The position numbers and the translations under genes were made by a program. Source: Aristolochia californica (Eukaryota; Streptophyta; Magnoliopsida; Piperales; Aristolochiaceae). From it: DNA of 64,000 nucleotides. Numbering within the stretch: the stretch's first letter is position 1; each line of letters begins with the position of its first letter. Below are positions 23,304 through 36,244 of the stretch, one piece after another. The notes under the pieces are model-generated. The model saw only the letters and a list, made by a program, of their open reading frames with translations, was not told where the DNA came from and did no database searches. The stretch is from the NCBI GenBank assembly GCA_029961685.1, contig JARWKL010000012.1, forward strand, positions 20,445,227-20,509,226. The letters run 5' to 3'.

Positions 23304-24573
23304 CATACATACAACAATCTTCTATTGTGAATTCCATATGTAATTTTTTTTTCAAACAATAGCACATTCTGTAATCTATGATTTCATATGATGACAATAA
23401 AAAAAATATACATGTTCATTATCTTGAGTCATGCAATTAAATTAAAAACATAATTGTATAATGATAGTTTGAGAGTGAACAAGTCATTCAAAAAATTACA
23501 ATTACGTAAATCAAATAGTCAAATACATCATCCAATTCCCACATCAGACAAATAGGGACCGATCAAACTGCACTTTGACTCAGAGACCTCATCATATTAA
23601 CAATGTTTGCGTGCTTCTCAAACATTAGGAATGATTCAATGTCTGCCCTTCTCCCCTTCAGTATGAATTGCCCTAACTGTGGCTGTAAATGACCACTCCT
23701 AAACAATGTGAGTGGGTAAGCCACCTGAAGCAAAAAAAAAAAAAAAAAGGCCCATGGTCCTAATTATTTACTTTGGCCTCCTAGGATAGGCGTCTATTTC
23801 CCAAATGACTTTATTTCATCATTTTCTGCTTCTATACTCCATACATATTATGGGAGGCTCATTGAGGAACTGTATTCACAAATAGAAATCTTCCTTGTGT
23901 CAATGGTTAGACCAAATGATATAATCATGTTAATCTCCATTATTTTGATGATGACAAATTGGGTAGTTTGAAAGTATGCTACTTATCATTGTATTTTAGA
24001 CACATGCCTTACAACACATATATTATGAGGTCTATGACTATATTTCAAGACAAAAAAATGATAAATCAAGTTGCCAAGTCAAGACTAAAAGAAAACTACA
24101 TTGATGATTGTTGTTGAGAAGAAAAACTTACAATAAGAAGAAGATTGAAGCCTTGAAGACTAGAGTTGAAGTCAAATTGAAAATCCCAAGAACTCTAGCT
24201 ATGTAAGTAGATAACCAACCAAATTTCAATTTTTAAGCACATCTATATTATGAACCTTTAAGGCATTGAAGATCGTATGCACTCATTCTTAGTTGGAAAC
24301 ATCATCTCAGATTGATATGATAGTTCAAAAAGTGATAATAAGACAAGGAAGAACTTATGAGACAACTAGAAGAATCCATGTACTCTCTTAGGAGAAAATA
24401 AAAATAAATTAATAAATTAAGAAGGCAAATTTTAAAATTAGGAAAAGGATATTAACTCCTTGAAATTTGATTGTTCCTCTTAAGGTAGAAAAGCTTAAAA
24501 AAAGAAAGCAATAGGCTCATCTTAGAATTTGAGAAACTTGAACTCCATTCTTCATACATTCATGAGTTGAAAA
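23304..24573. other. No gene; probable retroelement debris
   Basis: Around 23935-23960 a TTTTGATGATGACAAA motif resembles the start of plant copia LTRs, and the sequence leads into the gag relic at 24574. It holds an A-run at 23737-23753. Confidence 0.35.
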
Positions 24574-24990
24574 ATGGAAAATGATAAATTTTTCTCTAAG
24601 ATTTTAGAACATCAAGAAGAAAATAATTTGCTCAAATGTGTAGTTGAAAGAAAAACCCTTGACTTATCATATGCTTTAGAGAAATTAACTATAGGAAAAG
24701 TTACTCTGGATAAATCAGAATATCATATTCATAATGTGAGGAAAGCGGAACTTAGAACTAAGGTCCATGAGACTATAATAGAAAGAAAATATAGTAGTTC
24801 TCATTGGACAAATGTGAAAAAAGTCACAACAACACCTATACATAATGAGGTGTGTTACCAATGTGGAACCATTGACTATTATGCATTTAAGTGCTCCCCT
24901 AGAAGATCAGGCTAAATGAGGTGAAACAAATTTGGATTCCCAATAGAAGCCTAAATTTGTCTTCAGAAGTTGAGATGGCAAGACCCATAC
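24574..24990 (+). pseudogene. Copia gag C-terminal relic with zinc knuckle
   Basis: A plus-strand frame gives a lysine- and glutamate-rich stretch with LEHQEENNLLK, then CYQCGTIDYYAFKC (24854-24895), a damaged CCHC knuckle whose histidine position is tyrosine. Shortly after it, in another frame, come VKQIWIPN and IQIWVPK, which usually follow the knuckle in large plant copia gag proteins. No protease or integrase follows. Confidence 0.6.
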
Positions 24991-26930
24991 AAATTTGGGT
25001 ACCCAAAGTCACATGTTCTTCTGAGCAAGGAGTGCATTCTCCGAACGAAGCTATATAATAATTTCAAATCACCTTAATAGCTTGTGGGACATGAATTGTG
25101 CAAATTGAACTCTAAATTTGATGTTCATGTCAATGCGAAGATTTCTTATATGGAACTTGATTTTGAGTATTGATTCAATGATAGTTTCATCATTTAACCT
25201 CATATACCAATCCTTGTCTATTTTATGTAGACGAAATTTTTGTGAAAGTCAAAATCCTATATAAACTAGCATTTTAGTATCCATTGGCTTAAGGAATATT
25301 AGATCACCATTAGGCAATGAAATGTCACGGAAAGATCATGTTAGTTTCCAACCCAATCTAAATTTAGTTGACATTTGTTGGAAATAACATTGGTTGTTCT
25401 TAAGTAAAGTTGTGTATATTAGCGATACTATGACCATATTTAACTTAGCTTGTAGCCTGATATTATTGTCCATGTATTAGGTTTATGATCTTTTTTCTTT
25501 AAACCTAGATTTGAGAAGAAATATTAGTAGGAATAATCCTACATAAGTTAATTTTAGGAAAAATTCTATGTTCATTTGTTGGGAAAAGACCTCATAACTT
25601 TGACTAGTAATCATTTTGGGATGAAACTAGAGCTAACTTTAATAACCTTGTCACAATTAACTAAAAAAATTGTAATTTATTTTAATTTTTCCTTTGAAAA
25701 CATTATTTTTAACAGTCTATTAATGCCTTTTCTCACCTCTATCTTGCTTGGTCGACTTTGTAGGTGTGCCTCCCCACTTGAACAAAGAAGGGTGAATAGG
25801 GAAGTTGCCAACTTGTTCATTCTTTGTATTCCCAATGGATCTGGGAAGAGGAAAGTTGCCAACTTTAAAAAAAAAATTGAAGGTAAAATAAATATTAATA
25901 TTTTAATTAAAACTATTTTAAAATTTAAATAAAATTTTAGTTTGCTTGAATCATAAATGAGATTAATTCAAACAAAATCTCTTCATGACTTGAATTGTAC
26001 AAGTCCAAATTTGATGTCACTTGGCGATACACAAAATTATACTAATAACTACTAGTAATGCTTAATAAATTACCAAATACTTTCCTTGGAGGGTATCAAT
26101 AACATTTTGAATTAGATTTTTTTATGAAAACTTCAACTAAGAAAAATATTTTGCCCCTTTCATATGATAAACATTTCCTACTAGGGGCACTAATGTGACC
26201 AACAATTTTAATTGCACAACCACATGAAAAACCATTTGGTACGAAACATATAAAATGACTATCTCAACCATTGATCGGATAACTGAAATAGTCATTGATC
26301 ATGATTGGATGACTAAGATACTATATCACATATTTTGTACCAAATAGTTTTTCGTATTCTCCATATGATCTTCTTCTCAATAACTTTTACTCATTAACAA
26401 ATGTTCCTTAGTGGAAACATGCGAAACACCTACAATAGCCGTTGATCGAATAGTTGAGATAATATTTTACATGTGTTCTCACCAAATGACTATTGGGATT
26501 TGATCAGCACTCTCTCTATATGATCCTCTTCTCAATAACTTTTACTCATTAACAAATGTTACTCGGTGGAAACTATCACTTAGGGTTTAATAGGCCATCC
26601 TTCCCACCAGCTATTTTTGTCCTTATATTTGTCCCATCCTATTCATGTTACTTTGAATTTCTTGCCCAAAAGCATAAAAAAACCTCAAATATCACAACAC
26701 GTGGTTTGATATGGAAATCCATTTGATAAGGTTTCTTATTACAAATTTTCCTTTGTCCTGACCTCTACCTGTGCGACTGAGGTCACAATGAATGAAGGCA
26801 CCCACGTGCCTCATGCCCCAGTGAAGGGGATTTGCCTCTTTTAGTGCTTGTAAAAACACAACAGTCGTTGAATCGGCTTCCAAGCTTGCTGATAGGCGGC
26901 CAAGAGAGCTTGCAGCCTCCATTATCTGCA
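24991..26930. other. No gene; intergenic
   Basis: AT-rich. Two direct copies of a roughly 55-bp segment containing CTTTTACTCATTAACAAATG lie at about 26356-26412 and 26513-26572. The frame at 25576-25932 shows no domain. Confidence 0.35.
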
Positions 26931-26940
26931 TTTATATAAG
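26931..26940 (+). promoter_or_regulatory. Probable TATA box of the first purine permease
   Basis: TTTATATAAG 66 bases upstream of the ATG at 27006, a normal plant spacing for a short leader. Confidence 0.6.
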
Positions 26941-27005
26941 CCCACTAGAACAGAATCCAATGGCAAACATTATCTCCTGCTCTGGGCATCCATTGCAAAG
27001 AATCA

Positions 27006-28136
27006 ATGGCGACCATGAGCCTGGAGAAGGGAATGGAAGAGGGATCCGTCAGTCCCTGCAACATCCGGACGTTCAGCCCCTGCAACATCCAACCGGAATT
27101 TCAGCGGATTGATCCGTCTAAGAAACGGAGATTCAAGTTTTTCCTCCTTGGCTTGAACTGCATCCTCACAGGCCTGGGAACCACTGGGGGTCCGCTGCTG
27201 CTGAGACTCTATTATCTCCATGGTGGGCAGAGGCAATGGACCACCAGCTGGTTGCAGACCGCTGGGTTTCCCATTCTGTTAATCCCTCTTTCCATCCTCT
27301 ACATCCGGGATCGAGCTCGCGGAGTTCCTTTCATGGCGGAACCCAAGCTTCTGATGTACAGCGCTGGCATAGGTCTCCTTGTGGGTCTGGACAATTTCAT
27401 GTATTCCCATGGCTTGTCTTTCCTGCCCGTTTCCACTTCCGCTCTGCTCTTCTCTACCCAGCTCGCCTTCACCGCTTTCTTCGCGTTCGTGATAGTGAAG
27501 CAGAAATTCAGTCCTTACTCTGTCAATGCCGTGGTGCTGATGACCCTGGGCGCGGTTCTTTTGGGGGTAAGAAAGAGCGGCGACCGGCCGGCGAATGTCA
27601 CCTCTGGAGAGTACTTGGTGGGGTTTCTGCTCACTCTTGGTGCTGCTTTGCTGCTTGGATTCATCTTCCCCAGCATCGAGTTTGCCTATTCCAAGGCCAG
27701 CAAAACCATGACCCACAGCGTGGTGTTGCAGTTCCAATTTGGGGTGACACTTTTCGCAACCATTTTTTGCACAATTGGGATGCTTATTAACAAGGACTTT
27801 CAGGCCATTGGTAGGGAAGCAGAGAACTTTGGGCTTGGAGAGGTGAAGTATTACCTGATACTGGTGGCGGCGGCCGTGGTGTTTCAGATGGAGTTTGTTG
27901 GGTGGTTGGGTGTAGTCTTCTGCGCTTCATCTTTCTTCGCCGGAGTTCTTGGGGCTGCTCTGCTTCCAATTACCGAGATTGCAGCTGTGATTGCCTTCAA
28001 TGAGAAGTTCACTCCGGAGAAAGGGATGTCCTTGGCCTTGTGCTTGTGGGGATTTACTTCTTATTTCTACGGAGCCAACAAGAGCGAGAAGAAGGTTAAA
28101 GCCGAAACTGAAGCCCAGCAACCTGAAAACATATGA
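27006..28136 (+). CDS. Purine permease (PUP family) transporter
   Basis: A 376-residue intronless frame; PUP proteins are usually 350-390 residues. After a hydrophilic N-terminus of about 43 residues there are about ten hydrophobic segments, as expected for this plasma-membrane family of the drug/metabolite transporter superfamily. Family motifs are GGPLLLRLYYLHGG (61-74), SWLQTAGFPILLIPLS (81-96), GLDNFMYSHGLSFLPVSTSA (127-146), STQLAFTAFF (150-159) and GFTSYFYG near the end (349-356). PUPs move purines, cytokinins and, in some plants, alkaloids or pyridoxine by proton coupling; the substrate cannot be read from sequence. ATG at 27006 follows the TATA box closely, and a second methionine at codon 4 is possible. 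The gene faces its paralogue at 36245-37321. No lesions seen. Confidence 0.95.
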   Translation: MATMSLEKGMEEGSVSPCNIRTFSPCNIQPEFQRIDPSKKRRFKFFLLGLNCILTGLGTTGGPLLLRLYYLHGGQRQWTTSWLQTAGFPILLIPLSILYIRDRARGVPFMAEPKLLMYSAGIGLLVGLDNFMYSHGLSFLPVSTSALLFSTQLAFTAFFAFVIVKQKFSPYSVNAVVLMTLGAVLLGVRKSGDRPANVTSGEYLVGFLLTLGAALLLGFIFPSIEFAYSKASKTMTHSVVLQFQFGVTLFATIFCTIGMLINKDFQAIGREAENFGLGEVKYYLILVAAAVVFQMEFVGWLGVVFCASSFFAGVLGAALLPITEIAAVIAFNEKFTPEKGMSLALCLWGFTSYFYGANKSEKKVKAETEAQQPENI

Positions 28137-29467
28137 TTTCTTCTGGCTGTGAAGACCTGGCAATCTGATTTTTTTTTTTGTTTTTTTGGTGATATTGATA
28201 GTACTTAGAACGAAAGTATTTCACACATACAGCTACCATATTGAATCTTTTGTTCAAAGTTTCTCGGGACTTTTTCTGGATTTCCATCCATTATGCTCAG
28301 GGGCTCAGGGCATACTTCTCCGGAATCCCCAATTTCTCCGAATGGTGGGCATCGATCGAGCTTCCTCTGAACGTTGTACAGTAGCTTGAAGGATAAGATG
28401 CCACGTCGTCGCGGGAAGCCGATTTTTTTTTCGTTTTTCTATCGCTCTCCCTTTCTTCTCCCTCTCGGTCTGTCCCGCCCTCTCCATATCTAGTTCTTTG
28501 GGAGTAGGTATTTTGGACGAATATAAATTATTGACGTGCTTCTATCAAGTTTCCGTTCACTCTGCCCGGCATTATGATTGAAAATCCAAGAACATCTTTT
28601 TCCTGTATTTTTTCTACTTGGAAAGCAACTTTTAAGTATGCTACGGAGAGTCAAAGCTCACCAACTGTGAGTTGAATTTTCTGGAGAATTCGAAGTACCC
28701 CAATGCAACTGGCTTAAGGAAATTATCCTACCGTTTATGTTTTTTCATTTAAAAAAGTTTAAATTAGCTCAAATGACTCCCATGAAGTAGACAACAATTC
28801 TAGAAAAAGTGACCACAACTTCATATTAGTGTCCCATTCATTAATCTCTGGCTCCCTTTGTTATTGGGTCACTACTATAATAATAATAATCACAAGATAT
28901 CAAATTATCAACACATTGACTAAGTGGTTCAACAATAGTGCCTATTCCATTGGCAAAAAACAAGACGTATAAAAAACTCATAGGAGCATTTAACCGTCTT
29001 TGCCTTTTATTATGAAATTATATTTTTGCCCTTAGGGTTTCAATACTATATTTGTTAATTTTTCTGCTCTTTTTTTTTATTCCTTTTAGTTTTTAATTCT
29101 ATGTAGGTGTATTCACACTTTCAAATGTTTCCATGTGCAATGCAAATTTAACAATCTAGGTACACATACAAATAATCAAGTACACAATGAATGTACAAGA
29201 TTTATAGTAGTTCACAATCCTTTCTTAAATCGGGAGTCCACTCTCTAAAATATTTTTCAACTTGGAGTTAAACTATGTTAGGATTACGAAGCAACCATTA
29301 CATCAAATTACCTCTAGGGCTAGTCACAATGTTGCCCTTATAGGGACTTATACTACTGAAGTGACCCCCACAACCAATTTACAATGCACTCACTTTATAT
29401 GGGTTCACAACAACAAACTAAACAGATAACCTAGACCCTACAAGGGATTTTTTAACAACCAACTAAG
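28137..29467. other. 3' flank of the first purine permease, no gene
   Basis: Includes the 3' UTR and AT-rich intergenic sequence. No recognisable coding or RNA gene. Confidence 0.4.
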
Positions 29468-29947
29468 TATTAGGAATTAAACGCCTTAATTTCAAACTAA
29501 CGAGAGCCATAATAATAAACGTATAAGAAGAAAAAAAAAACAAACACGAGAATACAAACAGGTTTATACAAGTTTGCTTCAAGGTGATTACTATGTCTTG
29601 TCTTCCGCCACTGCAGTAATCTACTATGAAGATGAAATAGTTTACAAGAGAAATCACACACACGCATAGGTATTTTTGTCTAACCTCTCTTGGGCCGCAA
29701 CTCAAGATCTTTCTCGATGATAAAACCCTAATAACGACGCCCCCAAATATAAAGAGAAAATTAGGGCAACCGGATTACAAGTGTGAAATTCCCAAACTAC
29801 CCTTAATGAGACAACAGTCAATATATCGTGGATGTGGTGAGGGCTCCGCCGTCCGCCCCTCTTCCAACCCCCACAACGACCTTACCGTGAAGATCGATTG
29901 GCGTACTGATTCATCGTAGAGCGTTGATTAGGCTCCACAACTTAACA
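29468..29947 (-). mobile_element. Solo LTR, family C
   Basis: About 480 bp matching 6626-7120 in reverse, starting TATTAGGAATTAAACG and ending CACAACTTAACA on the plus strand. The flanking pentamers CTAAG and CTAGG differ at one base. It includes the GC-rich block with CCCCACAACGACC seen in the plus copy. Confidence 0.85.
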
Positions 29948-31781
29948 CTAGGCTACACAATTCTAGTTCCACACGAGGATTTGCTATTGTAGCTCACTAG
30001 GTACATATGACCAATACCCACACAAGGATTTTTAGCACTACCTACCCACAAAACAGTTGATGTAAGTGCCTCATAGATTTTTTCAATCAAATTAAGTACA
30101 CAATGGTAACTCACGACAATCTTAATGTATATAATTAGTAACTTAAGTGTATGGAATGAGATCTTGAGAGCATTGTCCAATATTCTCCCCCTTTTTTTTT
30201 TATGATGACAAGCACTCTAATAAAGATGAAACACAATGATGCAATGCATACTCTAAAACACTCTAATCCTACAATGATACATGAATCTAACTTGGAAAAT
30301 TGCTCAAGCTCTCCCTATCAATAAGCCATCATACACAAATATGTGCACATAACAATTTTAGCTCATGGCTTGTGAAATATGTCCCTCCTTACTTTGTGAA
30401 TCTATTCTTTTAACTTAGCACTCTTTCTAAGTTTTCTCCCCCTAAATATCCTCTTTATTTTTGTACCATATTTCTCCCCCTTTTGACATTGTCCAAATCC
30501 TAGAATGGAGACTATACTTATGCTTCCCCTATCATCTCTTATAATAGTTCTACCTCTTTCTATTTTATCTACATTTCCTTAAGTACTTTTTATCTCTCCT
30601 TTGTTCTTAAATATTCTACATATTCCATGCTTGCAATTGTTCATAATCAGCTCACAAGAATCAAACAATCAGTGCACAACCGTCTTAGAGAGATCTTAAG
30701 ATTAGGCATTGTCCCAAGTTCTAAAAATACACATAAATTTCCATAGATGATAGAGATCTGAGGAAAATTTTACTTGTGGAGTTGAGCCAGAAATAGCTCC
30801 ACATTCACCTTTAGCTACTATATCACCTCCTAGACTTTACATCTCAACCTCCAAAGGGTACTCTCTTTTTTCCTCATTTCCTTTTGGGCTATATAACTCC
30901 CTTCTTTTCTTCCTTCTCATCATTATTTATTTATCCTAAGTATATTTACTGACAAAAAATTCTTTAATTATTTTAAAGTTTTTTTTGAAAATTATTTTGC
31001 AGCAAAATATTTCATTGGTAGTAATTTTATAATTTTAATTAAAATTTTTAAATATAGATTTTTTGTAAATTTTAAAACAATTATTTGTTGGAAATAATTT
31101 GTCGATAAATATTTTATTTTTATTTAAAAAAAATTTCCAGTGAATTTTTTCTGTTGATTATTTTTCAAATTAAAATTTTAATTTGTTTATATTCCCGTTT
31201 AATTTTTTAATAAAATAAAATAAAAATCTTACAAAATAAATTTAATTTTTTATTGATATAGCCAAATGTACTATATAATGTACACAAAAAAAGTAAAAAA
31301 TACAAAATATATATAAAAATAATAAAAAACATCAATTAGTGTGCCGTGAAGGACCAAATTGAGAGGAACTAGAGTTATCTAGCTACTTCAAATTTGATCC
31401 ACTAATAGCACCAAAAGTTATGATGCCATAAGAAACCAACAAATCCATCGCTTGAACCATATGAGCTTGAAACCTACCAGCAACAATTTGTTGCTCTGCT
31501 AACTATTGTTTATGCTTTGCAAACTGTTGTTACTATTCCATGACTACCTCCCTCATTTTTGCAAGTTCCTCATTTGTTTTCTTCAATTCAATTGCCTGGA
31601 TTGCACGGTTGGACAGCCAAACCACTCCACATAAAAAAAGTTAAAAGTTTAAGAAGTGAAGTATTATTAATGACAAGACCATGATTAGTCAATAACAAGA
31701 CCATGATTATAAGTACTTTTTAAGTATCTTAATATGTGTTTAACCAAAGAATAGTGAAACTCAAGTAGATTTTTACATAAA
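29948..31781. other. Retroelement debris, minus orientation
   Basis: At 30183-30205 the sequence reads, on the minus strand, as GTCATCAT followed by an A run and GGGGGAG, which is like the polypurine tract of plant copia elements. A similar CCCCCTTTTGACATTGTC block is at 30475. The region is very AT-rich with no frame, probably the 3' end of the element whose RT relic is at 31782-33300. Confidence 0.4.
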
Positions 31782-33300
31782 CTAGGCAACAAGGTTAACC
31801 ACATAGGAGACATTAGGCCAAGTTAAAGTAAGGTATTGAAGGGCACCTATGAGACTTCTATAAATAGTGTGATTTGTCAATGGTGGACTAAATTGGTTTA
31901 CTTTGAGATTAGGAGTGAGTGGAGTATGAACCAGAGTGCATGAAAGCATAATAGCTCTTTCAAGAACATCAAATAGATATTTTTTTTTAGTAAGAAAGAG
32001 ACTACAATTTTCATAAATAACTGAAATACCATGAAAAAAATTTAAGGGACCAACTTGTTTAATAAAGAATTTGTTGAAAAGATGCTTTTGAAAATCACTG
32101 AGAAGCAAATAACTATTGCCCATTAGTATAATATCATCTACATGAAGGACTAGGAAAAGAAATCCCTTGGAAGAGGAGAAAGTGAAAAGAGAAGAGTCCA
32201 CCAAGTTTGACTTGAAACAATAATAATAAAAAGAAAAAGAATTAGACCAATGAAACCATGCCCTAGAAGCTTGCTTAAGGCCATAGGTTGCTTTCTTTAA
32301 ATCACACATGTGAATAAAAAGGACGAATTTTCAAAATGGAGGGTTGTTTTGTACCGATGGTTTAGTTAAGTATTACATTCAAAAGCATTATTGATAATAA
32401 ATCAAAGTAAAGCTCAATGTTTAGTGACTACCAAGGAAAGTACTAACCTAATAGTTTGGAATTGAACTATCACGTTGAATGTTTCTTCACAATCAAAGTA
32501 GTTGGCGATATCTATGAGCTACTAAATGGCTTTTAAATTTGTCTGAGGAACCGTCATACTTAAGTGTAGGGTGAAAACCCCATTAGAAACCAACTATGTC
32601 CATAGAGTCTTGGAGGAACAAGATCCCAAGTATCATTATTCAAGTGGGTAGTACATTTATTACTCATGGCTTGTTTCCAATGTGGAACGAAAAGGCTTTT
32701 CCTTGTAGGACCTAGATTTTGCAAGAGAGAGGGCATATAAGGCATAGGTAGAGGATAACTATCAACTTTTAGCTGACTTCACCATGGGATGGGTGTTAAG
32801 TGTTTTAGATGGTTGTTCGAAAGGAAGGACAACTTCTAATTTGTCATTAGGATCAATTATAATATAGTTGACTGGAAGAGAGGAAGATTAGGAGGTTGTT
32901 CTTGGATGTCTAGTCAGGTATGAGGCAAAATTTATGCTAGTGGGGATTCTAGTGGAAGCATCGGAAGGAGATGTCTTCAGGGACTGGAGAAGGTTGACTG
33001 GGATGTTTGGGTTTCTATAGGCAAAACTTGAGCATACTTTTGATAATTTTTTTTTTTGTGAATTTTCCAGATGGACGAATGGGTAGAGAGTATGAAGAGG
33101 GTGTGGCAAATGGTACATAATTAGTTTCCTCATACATAACATGCCTAGGTGTATACTTTTCCTTGTGGTTTGATAGCATCTATTGCACTTGGATTGATGA
33201 CTATAGGCAATGAAAACACAAGGAAGAGACCATGATCAAGTTTAAATTTCATTTTATGTCATAAATTCAGAAAGCACAAACATCCAAAGGTGTGAAAGTG
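31782..33300 (-). pseudogene. Copia pol relic (integrase end and reverse transcriptase)
   Basis: On the minus strand, reading down: a linker around 33100-32890 with YPFVH and SKVCSSFAYRN-like pieces, then KQAMSNKC...NNDTWDLVP (about 32690-32600), then DLKKATYGLKQASRAW (32305-32258), LHVDDIILMG (about 32147-32118), the RT active-site segment with V-D-D, and ending RSLIGALQYLTLTWPNVSYVVN. This is the RVT_2 order, in several frames with missing pieces. It is a dead element. A TRIM array lies just upstream on the opposite strand. Confidence 0.8.
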
Positions 33301-33500
33301 TATGTATGAAGGTGATTTATGAATTAACAAGGAATTGATAGTTTTAACTTGTAGCACATCAAATGGTAGTCTATTTATCAAATAAACTATTATAGGAAAT
33401 GGTGGTGCTTTCCTGTAATACATAAGATCAAGACTGAAAGGCTTGGTTCAAGTAAACCTAGAGGATGGTGGGTGGGTGTGGGGGAATATGCTTACTACAA

Positions 33501-34230
33501 TGTTCTTAAAACTGGGCTAGTCATTTTGGGATGGGCATTGGACCCAACTTTACATGGTATTAGAGCAGGTGCTCATATGTGGGCCTCCTAACTAGGCATA
33601 GTTATTTTTGAATGGGCCTTTGACCGAACTTCACATGGTATCAAAATAGATGCTCATACGTGGGCATCCACCCAAACCGTGCATGTGTGAGAACCATAGA
33701 AGAGGGTCTATACATGAGAGAGTGATAAAGAAAATAGTCCCACATCAATTAGCATGTACACAAATCTTGAGTTTATTAGTTGAGAGAGTGACTTCCTAAC
33801 TGGGTTAGTAATTTTGGGCTGGGTCTTGGACCCAACTTCAATATGGTATCAAAACATGTGCTCATATGTGGGCCTCACCCAAACTGTCCACGTGTGAAAA
33901 CCATAAAAGATGGCTTATACGTGAGAGGGCGTGCTAAAAAATAGTCCCATATGGATTAGTGAGTACAAGGATCATGGGTTTATTAGTTGGAAAAAGGTTT
34001 CCTAACTTGACTGTCATTTTGGGATGGCCCTTGGACCTAACTTCATATGGTATTAGAGTAGGTACTCATACATGGGCACCTTCACCCAAATTGTCTACAT
34101 GTAGAGCCACAAAAATAAGTTTACACGTGAGGGGGAGTGTTAAAAGATAGTCCCAAATGGATAAGTGAGTACAAAGATCTTGGTTTTATTAGTTGGGAAA
34201 GATACTTCCTAACTATAATAGTCATTTTGG
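33501..34230 (+). mobile_element. Tandem array of TRIM T1 units (five LTR pieces, four primer sites)
   Basis: LTR pieces: 33501-33554 (end only), about 33586-33635 (end only), 33723-33843, 33932-34047 and 34138-34230 (start only). After each of the first four comes a tRNA-Met-like primer site (33555 TGGTATTAGAGC, 33636, 33844 and 34048 variants), then an internal piece of 87-90 bp ending in a purine tract such as GAGGGGGAG before the next LTR. This LTR-internal-LTR-internal chain sharing LTRs is the multi-LTR form known for TRIMs, probably from recombination between copies. Units differ by many substitutions, so the array is old. Confidence 0.85.
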
Positions 34231-35761
34231 CCAATCTTTGATGCCATAGAAAATCAAAGATGGTGATAGACATTGCTTGAATTTTACTTGGAAAGACATC
34301 AAGTTTGTTTTTACACTCCCACCGAGTGAAATAAGGATTTAGGAAAGAGGGGTTTCCAAGGAGAAAACATGCATGGAGGAGGGAGAGCAAGAGGATCACA
34401 TACTTATGAAGATTCTTAGAGCATAAAATGGCTTCCCACTAATCTTTTCGTAGGGCACAATTATTATCATTGAGTTTAGTAGAGATTATGGAAGTGATGC
34501 ATGTAAAGATCGAAGATGAATTGGGAAAGGAGAGAGCCAACAAAGAAGATCATGAGAGAGAGTTGTGAGAGAGAAGAGAAAGAGGAACAATTCTTCTGGT
34601 TAGGAGATAATTTACAACTATTTATATACATTAGCTCAAAGTCTCTTTGGCAAAGAGATGTTAAAGAATTGACTTTTTGCACTACTCTTTTAGCAATTTT
34701 CTAAACAATCTCCTAAAGTTTAGTGATAGAAGAGAGTGATTTTGATAATCTTTTGATAGAGGATGAGTTACCTTTAATAAGGTCTCCAATGGCTCTTGCA
34801 CGAGAGAATGTTGACGTTCTTATGAGGTTTTGATGGGGCTTATTTGTTTGCTAACGAGGGTGTTTTTAACATTGTGGAGGACTACATACTAACGCCCGCT
34901 CTTATACCATATTAAATTTGGTCCAAAGTCCATCCAAAATTTGATAATTTACCTTTAAATGTATGTCCTATTGTGCTATGTTTATTTTATCATAAAAATT
35001 ACGTGCAAATTAGGGTACTTTGGTCATTTATTTGGAAATTTATGGTTATAACTAAATATAATAACTGATTTTTTAATGTAATGCACCCTTTTAAAATAGC
35101 TATGGCCAAAGAGTTTTTTATGGAGAAGAAGTCTTTGATAAAAGCATTGTCAGGAAGGCATCTCATAGAAGAGGCCCCCCAAATGCAACCTAAGGAAATT
35201 AGTCATTCTATGTGATGTACGTATGTTCTCACAATTCTAATTTTAATTCATCACCATAAAAACTTTCACCAAAATTAGTGCAAACACTTTAAGAAGAATA
35301 AACTTCACAAAGACAAATTGTTTAGGATAACAAATGAAGAAAAACCCATTTTCCTTTTGACCCATTTTTCTATTAAAAGGTTTTTTGTTGAAAAAAAATT
35401 CCTAGATGGTTTTATGCCTTTTTGGTTCATTTTATTATTATTTTCTATTAGAATAATAAGAAGTTCACTTTCCTATCATCTTTAACACTTTTTGGGGTAA
35501 GAGGAATGATGGATATTTCTAATCTTCTAAACCTTTTCCTATAGTTCCTTGCAGGCACCAAAGGAGAGAGAGAGAGAGGGAGAGAGAGAGAGAGAGAGAG
35601 AGAAACAAATTATGTGGTCTTTTTTTACAAACAATGTGTTAATATGTTTATGGATATCATCAACTTGGAAAATTATTAATTATTCCCATCGTTGGTGAGC
35701 AATAGGCATTGAAAATAATCTTTGGCAGTCTTATACATATACTTTTCAAAGCATGTATTTC
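34231..35761. other. Retroelement debris and a GA-rich tract
   Basis: At 34903-34914 the minus strand reads TGGTATAAGAGC, a primer-site variant, next to a probable LTR end. It could be the 5' end of the minus-strand copia relic at 31782-33300. An interrupted (GA)n tract lies at 35561-35604. No gene. Confidence 0.4.
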
Positions 35762-36003
35762 TCTTAAAAAAGAATAGTCCCACAAAGATGAATAAGTAGT
35801 ATGTTCTTGGGTTTATTACTTGGAAAAGAAAATTTCTAACTTGGTTAGTCAGTTTGGTGCGGGCCTTTGACAGACCTTCACATGATATTAGAGCATGTGC
35901 ACCTATGTAGGCCTCCACCCAAACTGTCTTGTAGAAGCCACAAGAGGGTCTAGATGTGAGAGAAAGTCTTAAAAAAGAGTAGTCTCACATAGATGAATTA
36001 GTA
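35762..36003 (+). mobile_element. Degraded TRIM T1, 3' LTR truncated
   Basis: LTR about 35762-35882, primer site TGATATTAGAGC at 35883, internal piece to 35966, then only the first 37 bp of the second LTR. It ends about 240 bp beyond the stop codon of the second purine permease. Confidence 0.7.
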
Positions 36004-36244
36004 AGATAAATGCTGCAAAATGATGAAGGCAAGTACCCAAAAAGTCAAGATGAACAACTCACCTGGTTAAGCTATCAAACTAATCAACAGAAAATCCTTT
36101 ATTTTATCTTGGGAGAATATTCTTACATTTGAATTCAAACGTAAGCAATACAATTGATGCAATGCAATCAATTCAATTTCAATTAGCTCAAAATACAAAT
36201 ATTGGTGTTTGAGAAATGTGAGTTGAAGACAAAATTCACAGATT

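Noticed and set aside
27236..27790. 184-residue open frame overlapping the purine permease
   Set aside because: Alternative register of the real gene, with no domain and no start context; the 27006-28136 frame has all PUP motifs.
33501..34230. CRISPR-like regular repeats
   Set aside because: Repeats are about 116 bp with 88-bp homologous, not unique, spacers that contain primer sites: a TRIM array in a plant nucleus.
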